From Devosia sp. 1566 (GTDB lineage: Bacteria; Pseudomonadota; Alphaproteobacteria; Rhizobiales; Devosiaceae), in NCBI RefSeq assembly GCF_004005995.1, contig NZ_CP034767.1, forward strand, positions 1,240,001 through 1,304,000: a stretch of DNA of 64,000 nucleotides. Direction: 5' to 3'. This document shows positions 52,919-63,260 of this stretch, one piece after another. The notes beneath the pieces were generated by a model that searched no databases, was not told where the DNA came from, and was given only the letters and a program-made list of their open reading frames with translations. How positions within the stretch are numbered: position 1 is the stretch's first letter; each line of letters starts with the position of its first letter. The translations under genes were made by a program, and so were the position numbers.

Positions 52919-53626
52919 CTACCCTTTTTTGGTGCTATCCTGCGTGGCCGGGGCATCCTCCACCCAGGCCAGGATGACGTCGCGTGCCCGCTCTATGTGA
53001 TGCCGCATGGCGTCTTCGGCGCCCTTGGCATCGCCAGCACGAATAGCGGCACAGATCTTTGTATGTTCGGCAATCACCGCATCGGCATCGACCACGCCAC
53101 GATTGCGATAAAGCGGGCCAATACGATGATTGGCTTGCAACTGGGCCAGGGCCCCTGTGATGAACATATTGCCGCAATCGGCGGCAATGGTTTGGTGGAA
53201 CAGGGCATCTGCGTCCACGAAGTTCACGAACAGCTGGCTGCGTGGGCCCCGTCCGGCCGAGTTGATTCCCTTGATCGACTGCTCGAGCGTCGCAATGGTC
53301 TGCTCGGTACGATGCTGCGCCGCGAGAGCCGCGGCCGCAGGCTCCAGCAGCAAGCGCGTTTGAAACAGATGCGCGTAGTCGAGCAGGGACATGGCGGGCG
53401 CCGCCTTGTAGCGCCCATTGCGCAGCCGTACGACGAGCCGGTCCCCTTCGAGGCGCGCCAGGGCTTCGCGGATTGGGGTCTGGGACACGCCCAGCTTGCT
53501 CGCGATCACATCGATGCCGATCACCTCACCGGGCTCGACGGCTTGGTCGAGCACCAGGTTGCGAATGTGATTATAGGCCTGCTCGGCCAGGCTGGTCTTG
53601 TCGAGGGTCTTGTCCGCCGCCGGCAT
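52919..53626 (-). CDS. GntR-family regulator, FCD subfamily
   Basis: 235 residues from ATG 53626 (GAAAGGA 6 nt upstream). Winged helix with LGVSQTPIREALARLEGDRL (about 45-64), then an FCD ligand domain (LFQTRLLLEPAAAALAAQH, ADALFHQTIAADCGN, VIAEHTKICAAI). Divergent from the sugar ABC operon at 53895, so it probably represses both it and its own operon with the tautomerase and dehydrogenase genes. Confidence 0.9.
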   Translation of the reverse strand: MPAADKTLDKTSLAEQAYNHIRNLVLDQAVEPGEVIGIDVIASKLGVSQTPIREALARLEGDRLVVRLRNGRYKAAPAMSLLDYAHLFQTRLLLEPAAAALAAQHRTEQTIATLEQSIKGINSAGRGPRSQLFVNFVDADALFHQTIAADCGNMFITGALAQLQANHRIGPLYRNRGVVDADAVIAEHTKICAAIRAGDAKGAEDAMRHHIERARDVILAWVEDAPATQDSTKKG

Positions 53627-53738
53627 AATCGTCCTTTCCGATGGCGCGTCCTGCAGCACGACGCCAGGCACGCCACGTCTTCACGGCTCCCCATCAGCAA
53701 CCTGCTCTGCAAACCACCACAAGCCAGCTTGCTAATCA

Positions 53739-53752
53739 ATATCCTATATACT
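53739..53752. promoter_or_regulatory. Candidate GntR operator in divergent promoter
   Basis: ATATCCTATATACT lies midway between the GntR gene and the ABC operon and resembles the site at 46497-46510 (shared CAATATC, then TATA). It is A/T-rich in an otherwise G/C-rich sequence, as expected of a promoter-operator. Confidence 0.4.
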
Positions 53753-53894
53753 ACGAAATCGGACAGAACAGAGCCAGCTCGCATCCGACAACCTGGTGCG
53801 AAGCGACCCGTCCAAAGAAGCAGGTAAGCTGCTCAGGTGTTGCGCGAGCTGACGAGGGGTTCAAAGGGCCGCCTGGCGGCGAGGAGGAATATCA

Positions 53895-54908
53895 ATGAAG
53901 CGTTCACTGATTCTGCTGACTGCAGTTCTGGCATCGACCAGCCTGACCGGCATCGCGCATGCCGAAACATCGGGCAAGCGCATTGCCCTGTCCAACAACT
54001 ATGCCGGTAATTCCTGGCGTCAGGCCATGCTCGAAAGCTGGGAGAAGGTGACGAGCCAGGCGGTTGCCGACGGGATCGTCGCGGCCGTCGACACCTTCAC
54101 CACCGCCGATCAGGAAGTGCCCACCCAGGCCGCCCAGGTCCAAAACCTGATCCTGCAGGGCTACGACGCCATCGTCATCAATGCCGCCTCCCCCGACGCC
54201 CTGAACGGCGCCGTCAAGGCCGCCTGCGACGCCGGTATCGTTGTTGTCTCGTTTGATGGCACTGTGTCCGAGCCTTGCGCGTGGCGCGTGGCGGTCGACT
54301 ACAAGCAGCTCGGCCAGCAGCAGCTCGACTATCTCGCCGGCCGTCTTCCCGAAGGCGGTAATCTCCTGGAAATCCGTGGTCTTGCCGGCACTTCCATTGA
54401 TAACCTCATTCATGAAGGTATCGCCGACGGCGTCAAGGCTCATCCAAACTTCACCATTGTGGGTGAAGCTACCGGCAACTGGGATCAGGCCACGGCCCAG
54501 CGCGCTGTGTCGACCGTGCTGCCCTCGCTGCCCGAGATCGATGCCATCGTCACCCAGGGCGGCGACGGCTATGGCGCGGCTCAGGCCTTCCGTGCTGCCG
54601 GCCGTGATGTGCCGATCATCATCATGGGCAACCGTCAGGACGAGCTGGCCTGGTGGCAGGAGCAGCGCGATGCCAATGGTTACGAGACCTGGTCCGGCAC
54701 CATCGCGCCCGGCATCTCGACGCTCGCCTTCTGGGTTGCCCAGCAGATCCTTGACGGCAAGGAAATCCCCAAGGACGTGACCGTTCCCTACCTGACCGTC
54801 ACCCAGGAAACGCTGGATGAAGCTGTTGCCAACACGCCGGTCGGCGGCGTTGCCAACAAGGAATACTCGCAAGAGGAAGCCATCCAGGCCATCGCAGACA
54901 ACCTCTAG
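53895..54908 (+). CDS. Sugar ABC importer substrate-binding protein
   Basis: 337 residues from ATG 53895 (GGAGGAATATCA just upstream). Signal peptide (ILLTAVLASTSLTGIAHAET). Type I periplasmic binding fold: IALSNNYAGNSWRQAMLESW, GYDAIVINAASPDALNGAVK and ITQGGDGYGAA-like segments mark the Peripla_BP_4 family. First gene of an operon with an ATPase, two permeases and a lactonase. Confidence 0.92.
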   Translation: MKRSLILLTAVLASTSLTGIAHAETSGKRIALSNNYAGNSWRQAMLESWEKVTSQAVADGIVAAVDTFTTADQEVPTQAAQVQNLILQGYDAIVINAASPDALNGAVKAACDAGIVVVSFDGTVSEPCAWRVAVDYKQLGQQQLDYLAGRLPEGGNLLEIRGLAGTSIDNLIHEGIADGVKAHPNFTIVGEATGNWDQATAQRAVSTVLPSLPEIDAIVTQGGDGYGAAQAFRAAGRDVPIIIMGNRQDELAWWQEQRDANGYETWSGTIAPGISTLAFWVAQQILDGKEIPKDVTVPYLTVTQETLDEAVANTPVGGVANKEYSQEEAIQAIADNL

Positions 54909-54927
54909 GCGAGAGCAGAAGTAAGCC

Positions 54928-56397
54928 ATGACCGCGCCAAACGGATCGGCAATTGAGCTGGCGGGTGTTTCCCGCTCCTTTGGCGCGGTGCGCGCCCTGT
55001 CCGACGTCAACTTGTTGATTGCCGGGGGCCAGTGCCTCGGACTTGTCGGCCATAACGGCGCCGGCAAGTCGACCTTGATGCATGTCCTTGCCGGCACGCT
55101 GCGACCCGATCAGGGCCGCATCCAGGTCGGCGGGCAGCAATACGACCAGATTTCGGTGCACCTGGCGCAAACCCTCGGGCTGCGCTGCGTGTTTCAGGAA
55201 CTGTCCTTGTGCCCCAACCTCACAGTGGCGGAGAACACCCGCATCCTCCATCCTTCCATCAAGGGCTGGGGCTGGCGCAAAAAGGCCGGTGCGCTGATCA
55301 GCGCCATGCTGGAGCGCATTTTTCCCGGCCACGACATTTCGCCCGACACCGTAGTCTCCGACCTATCCATCGGCCGCCGCCAGATGGTCGAGATCGCTCG
55401 AGCCTTCACCGTCAGCGAAGGCGTGCTGCGCCTCGTGATCCTCGATGAACCGACATCCTCGCTTGATGCGACCACGTCGCGCCAGTTACTGGAGTTCGTG
55501 CGCAAGGAGGTCCAGAGCGGGGTCTCGTGCATCCTCATCTCGCATATGCTGGGCGAAATCCTCGACTACTCCGACCAGATCGCGGTGATGAAGAATGGCC
55601 AGCTCGTAGCTTCCGGCCCGGTCGCCAACTTCTCGCGCGACAGCCTCGTCGATCTGATGAGCGGCGGCGAGCATCCTGACCGCGCCGCGCGCGAGCGCTC
55701 GATCCGCTCCCTCGCCGACGCTCCCATTGCCGTCAAGGCTGAACGGGCGGGCAGGGGGCTACCCTTCGTTGCCCGGCGCGGCGAGGTCATCGGCCTTGCT
55801 GGCTTGTCCGGGCATGGTCAGACCGAATTCCTGGTGCAGGTCTTTGAAGCGGCCCGCGCCCGCAAGCCCGAAATCACCGTCACGGGCGCGGTGTCCTTCG
55901 TCGCCGGCGACCGGCAAGCCGATGGCATCTTCCCGCTCTGGTCCATCGCCGACAACATCGCGGTCGGCTCGCTGCCGGTGCTCCGCAACGGCCTGCTTCT
56001 GTCAGGCGCCAAGGAGCGGGAGCTTTCGAGCCGCTGGGGCCGAACCATGGCGATCAAGGCACCCTCGCTTGACGACGAAATTCTCTCCCTATCCGGCGGC
56101 AACCAGCAAAAAGCGCTCTTTGCCCGGGCGCTCTCGACCACATCCGCCGTGGTGCTGATGGACGATCCCATGCGCGGCGTCGATATCGGCACCAAGCTCG
56201 AGGTCTATGACATCATTGCCGAGCAGGCAGCGGGCGGCCGAACCTTCCTTTGGTACACCACCGAGTTCGAAGAGCTCGAATATTGCGACCGCGTCTACGT
56301 GTTCCAGAACGGGCGCATCGTGGGCGAACTGCAGGGCGCTGACATTACCGAGGCCAGCGTGATTGGCTCCTCGTTCAAGGACAAGGACGCGGCATGA
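54928..56397 (+). CDS. Sugar ABC importer ATP-binding protein (two ATPase halves)
   Basis: 489 residues. First half: Walker [13 protein letters not shown] (about 35-46), signature-like [15 protein letters not shown], Walker [14 protein letters not shown]. Second half: the P-loop region is replaced ([16 protein letters not shown], about 290), signature [15 protein letters not shown], and Walker [13 protein letters not shown] with Asp where Glu usually stands. One active and one degenerate half is normal for the family. Coupled to the next permease by ATGA. Confidence 0.92.
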   Translation: MTAPNGSAIELAGVSRSFGAVRALSDVNLLIAGGQCLGLVGHNGAGKSTLMHVLAGTLRPDQGRIQVGGQQYDQISVHLAQTLGLRCVFQELSLCPNLTVAENTRILHPSIKGWGWRKKAGALISAMLERIFPGHDISPDTVVSDLSIGRRQMVEIARAFTVSEGVLRLVILDEPTSSLDATTSRQLLEFVRKEVQSGVSCILISHMLGEILDYSDQIAVMKNGQLVASGPVANFSRDSLVDLMSGGEHPDRAARERSIRSLADAPIAVKAERAGRGLPFVARRGEVIGLAGLSGHGQTEFLVQVFEAARARKPEITVTGAVSFVAGDRQADGIFPLWSIADNIAVGSLPVLRNGLLLSGAKERELSSRWGRTMAIKAPSLDDEILSLSGGNQQKALFARALSTTSAVVLMDDPMRGVDIGTKLEVYDIIAEQAAGGRTFLWYTTEFEELEYCDRVYVFQNGRIVGELQGADITEASVIGSSFKDKDAA

Positions 56398-57389
56398 CCA
56401 CCGATATCTCGACCACGGCACGCGGCCAGAACCTGGCTGCGTCCTCCCGTCAGCGCCTGCTGCGCGGCGCCCTGCCGGCGGTCTCGCTCGTCATCGTGCT
56501 TGCCGCGATCTGGTACTTCAATCCCCGGGCGATCAGCTACTTCGGCCTCAACCTGATGCTGAACCTGGCCATTCCCGTCGCTCTGGCCACCATCGCCCAG
56601 ATGTGCGTCATGGCCACCAACGAGCTCGATCTGTCGATCGGTGCCTTTGTCGGCTTCGTCGCCTGCGTCACCGCCACCTATATGCCCGAAGCGCCGCTGC
56701 TTGCCGCGCTGATGCTGGCCGGCGGCGTGCTGGTTTACATGCTGGCGGCCATCATCATCCACTTGCGCAACGTCCCCTCCATCGTCGTGACCCTGGGCCT
56801 GAGCTTTTTCTGGGCGGGCCTCGCCCTCTTGATCCGCCCGACACCCGGCGGCTCCGCCCCCGGCTTTCTGCGCGACTTCATGGCCCTCCAGCCCCCGTTC
56901 ATCCCAATGCCAGTCCTGCTGGCGATCGTGATTGGGGTGGTCGTACACCTCATCCTGATGCGCTCCTCCTATGGCGCGGTGCTGCGCGGCGTTGGCGGCA
57001 ATGCCCGCGCGGTCCATCGTGCCGGCTGGTCCATCCTCAAGGCCAAGGTCGCCATGTTTGCCCTGGCCGGTGTCTTCGGCATTCTGGCCGGCATGACGCT
57101 CGTCGGCGTGTCCTCCAGCGCCGACGCCAATATGGCCACCGGCTACACCTTGCTCTCCATCGCCGGAGCGGTGATCGGCGGCGCCGAGTTCGTTGGCGGT
57201 CGCATCTCGCCCATCGGCGCGGTAATCGGAGCCCTGGTGCTGCAACTGGCCTCCTCGGCGCTGAACTTCTTCCAGGTGCCGTTCCTGCCCGGCGGCCGCA
57301 TTCCGCAGGAATGGCAGGTCGGCGCCCAAGGCATGTTCCTGATCATCATCCTCGCCGCTCGCGTGCTCATCAGCAAAGCTGAAAAATGA
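56394..57389 (+). CDS. Sugar ABC importer permease 1 (RbsC type)
   Basis: 331 residues with about nine hydrophobic segments. [20 protein letters not shown] and [20 protein letters not shown] are the conserved BPD_transp_2 loops. It overlaps both neighbours by ATGA. With the second permease it likely forms a heterodimeric channel. Confidence 0.9.
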   Translation: MTTDISTTARGQNLAASSRQRLLRGALPAVSLVIVLAAIWYFNPRAISYFGLNLMLNLAIPVALATIAQMCVMATNELDLSIGAFVGFVACVTATYMPEAPLLAALMLAGGVLVYMLAAIIIHLRNVPSIVVTLGLSFFWAGLALLIRPTPGGSAPGFLRDFMALQPPFIPMPVLLAIVIGVVVHLILMRSSYGAVLRGVGGNARAVHRAGWSILKAKVAMFALAGVFGILAGMTLVGVSSSADANMATGYTLLSIAGAVIGGAEFVGGRISPIGAVIGALVLQLASSALNFFQVPFLPGGRIPQEWQVGAQGMFLIIILAARVLISKAEK

Positions 57390-58351
57390 CCGATCAGACC
57401 CTTTCCCTTTCGCGGTTCACCCTAAGCAGTCTGCCGGTCTGGCTCTGGTCATTCCTCGGCGCCTTTCTGGTCTGGGTGCTGTCCTTTTCCATTGCGGGGC
57501 AGGGCGCCCAGGGCATGCTCGTCGCCGCCCTGTCCTTCTCGGTGTTCACCGTCATGGTGGGCTTGGGCCAGATGTTCGTCATCACCCTCGGGCCCGGCAA
57601 TGTCGACCTGTCGATCCCGGCCACCATCGGCCTGGCCAGCGCCGTCGCCATGAAGGTCATGGATGGACAGAACAGCCTTATCCTCTGGGGTCTCCTTGCC
57701 GCGCTCGCCTGCGGCATCCTGATCGGTGGCTTCAATTATCTCCTGATCAGGCTCCTCCGTATCCCGCCCATCGTGGCGACCCTGTCCTCGAGCTTCATTA
57801 TCCAGTCCGTCGGCATCAGCTATGGCCGCGGTCTGCAGATCAAGCCGCCCGCGGCGCTCTCCGATTTTACCTTCTCGCGCTTTCTAGGTGTTCCCGTACT
57901 CGCCATCGTCGCCATCGCCCTGTCGGTCGTGGCAGGGATCGTGCTGCACCGCACCATCTATGGCCGCACCGTGCTCGCCACTGGCCAGAACATGCGCGCC
58001 GCCCGCTTCGCCGGCCTGTCGGTCGAGCGCACCCGGCTGTTGACCTATGTGCTTTCCGGCGCTCTTGCCGCGCTGTGCGGCGCGCTGTTGGCCGGATTTT
58101 CGGGAGGTTCCTCGCTGTCGATGGGCCGCGAATACCTGCTGACCTCAATCGCCGTGGTCGTGCTCGGCGGCACCTCGGTCGCGGGCGGGCGGGCCAATGT
58201 CCCTGGGCTCTGGGGCGGTGCCTTGTTCCTGTTCATGGTGTCCACTCTGCTCAACACCGCAGGCTTCGGCTCGGGCTTGCGGGACGTCTTTACCGGTCTG
58301 ATCATCGTTGCCGCGATCGCCATCACTGGCACGCGTCAGGCGCTCAGGTAA
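57386..58351 (+). CDS. Sugar ABC importer permease 2 (RbsC type)
   Basis: 321 residues with similar layout: LGPGNVDLSIPATIGLASAV and RIPPIVATLSSSFIIQSVGI mark the family. It differs clearly in sequence from permease 1, so the channel is probably a heterodimer. Followed after 32 nt by the lactonase gene. Confidence 0.9.
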   Translation: MTDQTLSLSRFTLSSLPVWLWSFLGAFLVWVLSFSIAGQGAQGMLVAALSFSVFTVMVGLGQMFVITLGPGNVDLSIPATIGLASAVAMKVMDGQNSLILWGLLAALACGILIGGFNYLLIRLLRIPPIVATLSSSFIIQSVGISYGRGLQIKPPAALSDFTFSRFLGVPVLAIVAIALSVVAGIVLHRTIYGRTVLATGQNMRAARFAGLSVERTRLLTYVLSGALAALCGALLAGFSGGSSLSMGREYLLTSIAVVVLGGTSVAGGRANVPGLWGGALFLFMVSTLLNTAGFGSGLRDVFTGLIIVAAIAITGTRQALR

Positions 58352-58383
58352 GAGCCCAAGAAGCAATCTCGGAGGAGGGTATT

Positions 58384-59298
58384 TTGGCTGCATCGGATTA
58401 TGAAGTTCTGGACGAACGCTTTGCGCGCCTGCCGTGCACCACGGCCAACGTCCACAAGCTTTATCAAGGCTGCCATTGGGCCGAAGGTCCCGCATACTTC
58501 CCGGCCGGGCGCTACCTCGTCTGGTCCGACGCGCCCAACAACCGCATGCTGCGCTATGATGAGGCCAGCGACGCCGTCAGCGTCTTCCGCCAGCCCGCCA
58601 ACAACAGCAACGGCAACACCGTTGACCGCCAGGGTCGCCTTGTTACCTGCGAACATGGCACCCGCCGCGTCACCCGCACCGAGCATGACGGCTCCATCAC
58701 GGTCCTTGCCGACAAGTTCAACGGCAAGCGGCTGAACAGCCCCAATGACGTGGTGGTCAAGTCAGACGGCTCGATCTGGTTCACCGACCCGACCTATGGC
58801 ATCGATTCTGACTACGAGGGCAACAAGGCCGAAAGCGAGATCGGCGCGTCCAATGTCTACCGGATCGATCCCGCTTCCGGCGCGCTCACCATTGTCTGTG
58901 ATGACTTCGTCAAGCCAAATGGCCTTGCGTTCTCGCCCGATGAAAAGTTGCTTTACGTCGTTGACACCGGCCGCACCCACGGTCCGCAGAACCCGGCCCA
59001 TATGCGCGTCTTCGAGGTCGGCGAGAATGGCACGCTCTCAGGCGGTCGGGTGTTCGCGGATTGCACGGCCGGGCTGTTCGACGGCTTCCGCCTCGATACG
59101 GCAGGCCGCATCTGGACCTCGGCTGCCGATGGCGTGCACGTTTATGATCCCGATGGCACGCTGATCGGCAAGGTGCGCATTCCCGAAGTCGTCGCCAATG
59201 TATGCTTTGGCGGACCCAAGCGGGACCGACTTTTTATCTGCGCCACGACGACACTGTATTCCGTGCGCCTGTTCGTTAACGGCGCGAAGACCTTCTGA
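58384..59298 (+). CDS. SMP-30/gluconolaconase-like lactonase
   Basis: 304 residues from TTG 58384, which follows GGAGGAGGG by about 5 nt; ATGs nearby are in other frames. Six-bladed propeller marks are GCHWAEGPAYFPAGRYLVW with the first metal-ligand glutamate (about 31), LNSPNDVVVKSDGSIWFTDP with the asparagine (about 120) and LYVVDTGRTHGPQ with the aspartate (about 195). The family opens sugar-acid lactones using a divalent metal. Last gene of the operon, so it probably processes the oxidised form of the imported sugar. Confidence 0.9.
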   Translation: MAASDYEVLDERFARLPCTTANVHKLYQGCHWAEGPAYFPAGRYLVWSDAPNNRMLRYDEASDAVSVFRQPANNSNGNTVDRQGRLVTCEHGTRRVTRTEHDGSITVLADKFNGKRLNSPNDVVVKSDGSIWFTDPTYGIDSDYEGNKAESEIGASNVYRIDPASGALTIVCDDFVKPNGLAFSPDEKLLYVVDTGRTHGPQNPAHMRVFEVGENGTLSGGRVFADCTAGLFDGFRLDTAGRIWTSAADGVHVYDPDGTLIGKVRIPEVVANVCFGGPKRDRLFICATTTLYSVRLFVNGAKTF

Positions 59299-59334
59299 CC
59301 CGATCGCGCAGGCTTAGGCAAGCGCACAAAAACA

Positions 59335-59373
59335 AAGGCCCCGGCAGCTATAACAGCGCCAGGGCCTTCTTTT
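59335..59373 (+). terminator. Rho-independent terminator after the lactonase gene
   Basis: AAGGCCCCGGC (59335-59345) and GCCAGGGCCTT (59358-59368) form a stem with one mismatch, followed by CTTTT. Confidence 0.75.
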
Positions 59374-59871
59374 CGCCGGCGGCCGCGAGGAGGGGATCGC
59401 GCACCGGCTTAACCCTTAGATAGTTGCGGCTGGCCTACCCGCAAGACGCTCCCCGGTCACGAGATAGAGAGGGTGCATCAAGGGTAGTTTCCTGTTCTTT
59501 GCTGCGTGCTCCGCTCCCGATCTCCCGATCTCCCGAGCCCTGTAGTGCGGGCTTTCCGCGGCATTGAAGTGCTAAATCCCTGTTCCCAACAGGTCCAACA
59601 TCTCCGCTGGCGCGTGCGAGTAAAGGTTACAGCGGCGCTTGGGGAGCGTCCTCAATGTCCAGCTACACGCGACCTGCGTCGACCAGGCACACCTGTCGCA
59701 GGGTTGACGATCCTGGTTTGGACGCATGTTGGGCAGCAACGCCCCACAATAAGGACGCAATGCGGCATGGTCCCAGAATCACCCTAATCCAGCCGTTCCG
59801 TCCGCCCATTGAGGCCGCAACGATCCCTTTAATGCTGACCTCAACGTCAACAGCGAGATATCGTTCCCTTA
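59374..59871. other. Intergenic stretch, no gene recognised
   Basis: Nothing with a ribosome-binding site or family resemblance. A short tandem of GATCTCCC occurs near 59518-59535. It presumably contains the promoter of the rlpA-like gene. Confidence 0.45.
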
Positions 59872-60249
59872 ATGCAGAAGATTTTCAAAGCCGCCGCCGT
59901 TGCTCTTTCCCTCACCCTCGCCGCAGTTCCAATGGCTCCACAAGCTTTCGCCAAGGACAGCACCTTGTCGGGTGTGGCTTCCTGGTATGGCCCCGGCTTT
60001 CACGGGCGCACCACGGCCAATGGTGAGAAGTACAATATGCACCAGCTCACCGCGGCTCACAAATCCCTCAAGTTCGGCACCAAGGTTCGTGTGACCAACA
60101 AGAAGAACGGCAAGTCCGTCATCGTGCGGATCAATGATCGTGGACCTTACGTCGGCAGCCGGATCATCGACCTTTCCAAAGGCGCTGCCCAGGCCATCGG
60201 CATGATCGGCTCCGGGACCGCGTCGGTCACTGTAGAAATACTCGCATAA
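59872..60249 (+). CDS. rlpA: RlpA-like septal ring protein (small, single double-psi domain)
   Basis: 125 residues. Signal peptide ([20 protein letters not shown]), then the RlpA double-psi beta-barrel: [20 protein letters not shown] (about 34-53), [20 protein letters not shown] and the active-site-type [20 protein letters not shown]. RlpA enzymes cut or bind denuded murein glycan at the septum. There is no lipobox and no SPOR domain, so this is the short secreted version. Confidence 0.88.
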   Translation: MQKIFKAAAVALSLTLAAVPMAPQAFAKDSTLSGVASWYGPGFHGRTTANGEKYNMHQLTAAHKSLKFGTKVRVTNKKNGKSVIVRINDRGPYVGSRIIDLSKGAAQAIGMIGSGTASVTVEILA

Positions 60250-60325
60250 ATAAGCTGAAATTGCACCTCAATGCGCTCGGGAACAAACCAATAAGACGGG
60301 TGTTCTTCAAGCAGAGGTGATCATC

Positions 60326-60649
60326 ATGCGTAAAGTCCTTGTAGTCTTCGCAGCCGCTGTGGCACTGGCAGGCTGTTCTACGTCTCGAGAGCGCGTCGTG
60401 GTCTTATCACCACCAACTGCGGTTATTGTTCAGCCGCAGCCAGTGGTTCGGCGCGTCGAACCGCCACTCGCCAGGGGAAATGTGGATTCCGTCGCGGCGC
60501 TGCGGCCCGGCCGCGGCTATGTCGCCGCGTTTCCGGAAGCTGACCGCCGTGCGGCATGCGTGCGGCTCGATTATCGGCCCGGCACCCGCGGCTTCTCGCG
60601 CTGCTTGGTAGGAGATTTCCCGGAGAACCCCTACTTCGCCAGCCGATAG
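60326..60649 (+). CDS. Small lipoprotein
   Basis: 107 residues from ATG 60326. Lipoprotein signal with lipobox LAGC (about 14-17). The mature part is Val/Pro/Arg-rich (VVLSPPTAVIVQPQPVVRRV) then globular with two cysteines (RAACVRLDY, SRCLVGDF). No family recognised. Confidence 0.7.
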   Translation: MRKVLVVFAAAVALAGCSTSRERVVVLSPPTAVIVQPQPVVRRVEPPLARGNVDSVAALRPGRGYVAAFPEADRRAACVRLDYRPGTRGFSRCLVGDFPENPYFASR

Positions 60650-60863
60650 CCAAGCCAGCGTTGACCCAGAAGACTGCGCAATTTGCCCCGAGCGGCCGGT
60701 TCAGCGATCGGCTGCTGTTCGCTGAGTCCTGCGCTTCTGATCATCCGCCATTCGGGGTAGAGCTTGGCGCCTCCCGCACTTTTGTTGCCATGCGCCACTG
60801 GTTTATCGGCGAGCCAGATGCTAGGCGCCGTATCGATCTGCCCAAGAAAGGCGCGTTCCCGTT

Positions 60864-61784
60864 TTGCAGCCGAACTTTCTCGTTACTCACTCCGGTGGCT
60901 TTCACGCCGACGAACTCCTGTCCAGCGTCGTTCTGACCCGGCTCTTCCCCGATGCGCAACTAATCCGCTCCCGCGCTGCACAGTGGATTACTCCCGCCCA
61001 AGACCGCATCATCTACGATGTTGGCGGCGCCTATGATGCCGCAGCACAGATATTCGATCACCATCAGCGCGGTGCGCCGGTTCGGGACAGCGGCGAGCCG
61101 TTCAGCTCCTTTGGCTTGGTCTGGAAGCACTACGGACGCGATTATCTCCGTGCCTCAGGGATCATCGACGCCAATTTGGATGAGGTGCACGCCTCCTTTG
61201 ACAGCGAATTCGTTCTCCCGGTCGACCTGATGGACAATGGCGCGCTCAGCGCCAGCGTCGCGGGGGCCCTGGCCGAACTAACCCTGCCGGCTTTGCTGGA
61301 TAGTCTCAAGCCCCCCTTTGATCAGGCCGATCCAGCCAGCGAAGACAGAGCCTTTGCCGAAGCTCTCGCCATCGTCAGCCGGTTTGTTGAGGGCAATGTC
61401 GCTCGCAGGGCTGCCAAATTGCGCGCGGAACAAGTGGTTTTGCAGGCCATCGAAACAGCCGGCTCAGGACGGATCCTAGAGCTTCCCCAGGGCATGCCAT
61501 ACCGATCAGCGATCGCGAAATCAGGTGCCGACCACCTGCTCTTTGTGGTCCATCCCCGCGACAAGGATTGGTGCCTGGGCGGCATTCCGGTCGTGCAAGG
61601 CGAATTCAAGCTCCGCGCGGATCTTCCCGCCGCATGGGCAGGCTTGACCAATGGCGATCTCGAGGCCGTCTGCGGCGTCGAGGGCGCGAGCTTCTGCCAC
61701 AATGGGCGGTTCATCGCGGCGGCAAAGTCTCGCGACGCCATCCTGGCCATGGCCGACTTGGCTGTTCGAGAAATTACCTCCTGA
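60864..61784 (+). CDS. MYG1-like metal-dependent hydrolase (UPF0160)
   Basis: 306 residues from TTG 60864; no good ribosome-binding site is visible, so the start is uncertain, but the family begins just here. Motifs: THSGGFHADELLSSVVL (about 8-24), YDVGGAYDAAAQIFDHHQRG (about 51-70), FSSFGLVWKHYG (about 79-90) and LFVVHPRDKDWCLGGI (about 226-240). The DHH-like histidine/aspartate set binds metal. MYG1 relatives are 3'-5' RNA exonucleases in eukaryotes; the bacterial role is unclear. Confidence 0.88.
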   Translation: MQPNFLVTHSGGFHADELLSSVVLTRLFPDAQLIRSRAAQWITPAQDRIIYDVGGAYDAAAQIFDHHQRGAPVRDSGEPFSSFGLVWKHYGRDYLRASGIIDANLDEVHASFDSEFVLPVDLMDNGALSASVAGALAELTLPALLDSLKPPFDQADPASEDRAFAEALAIVSRFVEGNVARRAAKLRAEQVVLQAIETAGSGRILELPQGMPYRSAIAKSGADHLLFVVHPRDKDWCLGGIPVVQGEFKLRADLPAAWAGLTNGDLEAVCGVEGASFCHNGRFIAAAKSRDAILAMADLAVREITS

Positions 61785-61825
61785 TCCCACTCCGCTCCGA
61801 TCCCTCGGGGCAGGGGCGTTGTTCG

Positions 61826-62728
61826 TTACTGCAGTTGCGGCTTTTGCAGGAAGCTGTTGCGGTCCGCGGTTTTTACCCGGACCCAATTGTCTCTTCCGTC
61901 TCGGACCAGGCGCAAGGCGAACTCGGAGCCCACCGGCGACGTGGTCCAAAGCTTGCGGTAAAAATCACTCAGGCCATTGATAGCATGGCCGTCGAGCTCA
62001 CTGATGATGTCCCCGCTCTTGAGCCCCGCGTCTGCAGCGGGGCCGTGCTCGGCGACGCTCATCACGATCACCTCGTTGTTCTGCTCGGCCGTGAACACGC
62101 CTAGCCACGGGCGAGGCTCGTTCCGCGACCGCCCGAGGTTGACGAGGTCATCAAGGATGTCCTTCAACAAATCGATCGGCACGAACATATTGATGTCCGT
62201 GGTGCGCCCGAGTTGCAGCATCTGCAGGCGCAGCGAACCCAGTCCGATCAGCTGACCCTGCGGATCCACCAGCGCAGCCCCGCCCCAGGAAGGGTGGAAT
62301 GGGGCGGTAAAGATCGCCTCATCAAGCAGATATTCCCAGTAACCGGCGAATTCCTGCTTGGCGACTATCTCGGTCAGCACCTCACTGCCTTCCCCATCAA
62401 TGATAGTGCCGATATCGCCCAACTTGGTGGCTCCGGAACTGCCAAGGGTAAGGGCAGGGAGATCCAGTTCTCCCAAAGCCTGGACGAGGCCAAATCCGGT
62501 TTGCTGGTCGATGCCGAGCACATGGGCGTAGACAACCCGCCCGTCATGCGTGGTTAGCCATACTTCCTCAGCCTCGGTGATGAGATATCCGATGGTCAGG
62601 ACCAGGCCGGTGGTGTTGATGACGACGCCGCTGCCTTCGCGGATCGTACCCAGGGTCGAGGCGGTGAATGCCGTTTCGGGCACCATCGCCCTGAGGGACA
62701 CAATGGAGGTTCGGAACTTGTTGGTCAT
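61826..62728 (-). CDS. S1C-type serine protease homologue with PDZ domain, catalytic residues missing
   Basis: 300 residues from ATG 62728 (GGGGAG 8 nt upstream). The trypsin-like body is clear (GSGVVINTTGLVLTIGYLIT, about 34-53) but the catalytic histidine position reads GYLI rather than xHVV. The GNSGGP box reads HPSWGGAALVDPQG, so the serine is replaced by tryptophan. A C-terminal PDZ (about 215-285: PWLGVFTAEQNNEVIVMSVA, GPAADAGLKSGDIISELDGH) is intact. No signal peptide from this start. It is probably a non-catalytic binding protein. Confidence 0.8.
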   Translation of the reverse strand: MTNKFRTSIVSLRAMVPETAFTASTLGTIREGSGVVINTTGLVLTIGYLITEAEEVWLTTHDGRVVYAHVLGIDQQTGFGLVQALGELDLPALTLGSSGATKLGDIGTIIDGEGSEVLTEIVAKQEFAGYWEYLLDEAIFTAPFHPSWGGAALVDPQGQLIGLGSLRLQMLQLGRTTDINMFVPIDLLKDILDDLVNLGRSRNEPRPWLGVFTAEQNNEVIVMSVAEHGPAADAGLKSGDIISELDGHAINGLSDFYRKLWTTSPVGSEFALRLVRDGRDNWVRVKTADRNSFLQKPQLQ

Positions 62729-62908
62729 TTCTATCTCCCCACGGCGAGCCATGCACTTGTTCCAGATAGGATGATATCGCACAGCCGCAAGGCTCGTCTC
62801 CAGCCCGTTAACATGCTCTGCCGGTTCAACCCGCGAGAGTGAAGTGCCATACAGAAGCTGGCCTCGTGCTTTACGTTCACTGGCGCCTGTCAGCTTCGGA
62901 GTGAAACA

Positions 62909-63112
62909 TTGACAAAACGCATGTCCAAGACCCTCGCGGCAGAGATCGCAGAACGAACAATGCAGGTCGTCAACCCGCAAAACCGCGCTCTCGCGCTGAG
63001 CGCGACGCTGCGCCGACACGGCTTTGCCTTGCCCGACCAGTTGCCCGCTTCCATTTTGGATAAGTCCGAGCTGAAGGCCTGGTTGCTAGCCACCTACACT
63101 ACAAGCGGCTGA
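62909..63112 (+). CDS. Small hypothetical protein, low confidence
   Basis: 67 residues from TTG 62909 (CGGAG 8 nt upstream; ATG 62921 possible). Helical, basic; LSATLRRHGFALPDQLPASI looks protein-like. No family recognised. Confidence 0.4.
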   Translation: MTKRMSKTLAAEIAERTMQVVNPQNRALALSATLRRHGFALPDQLPASILDKSELKAWLLATYTTSG

Positions 63113-63260
63113 CGCCAGGAGCCCATTTCGGCAATCCAGGAAGGTAAGTCCCACTCCCTCAACGACAATCCTTGCGGCTTTGATCTAAGTTGCGGCAATC
63201 TCGGTTGGAACCACATAGGATTTTAGTGGTTCACTCTCCATCTTACCTCCGGAGGAAAAC

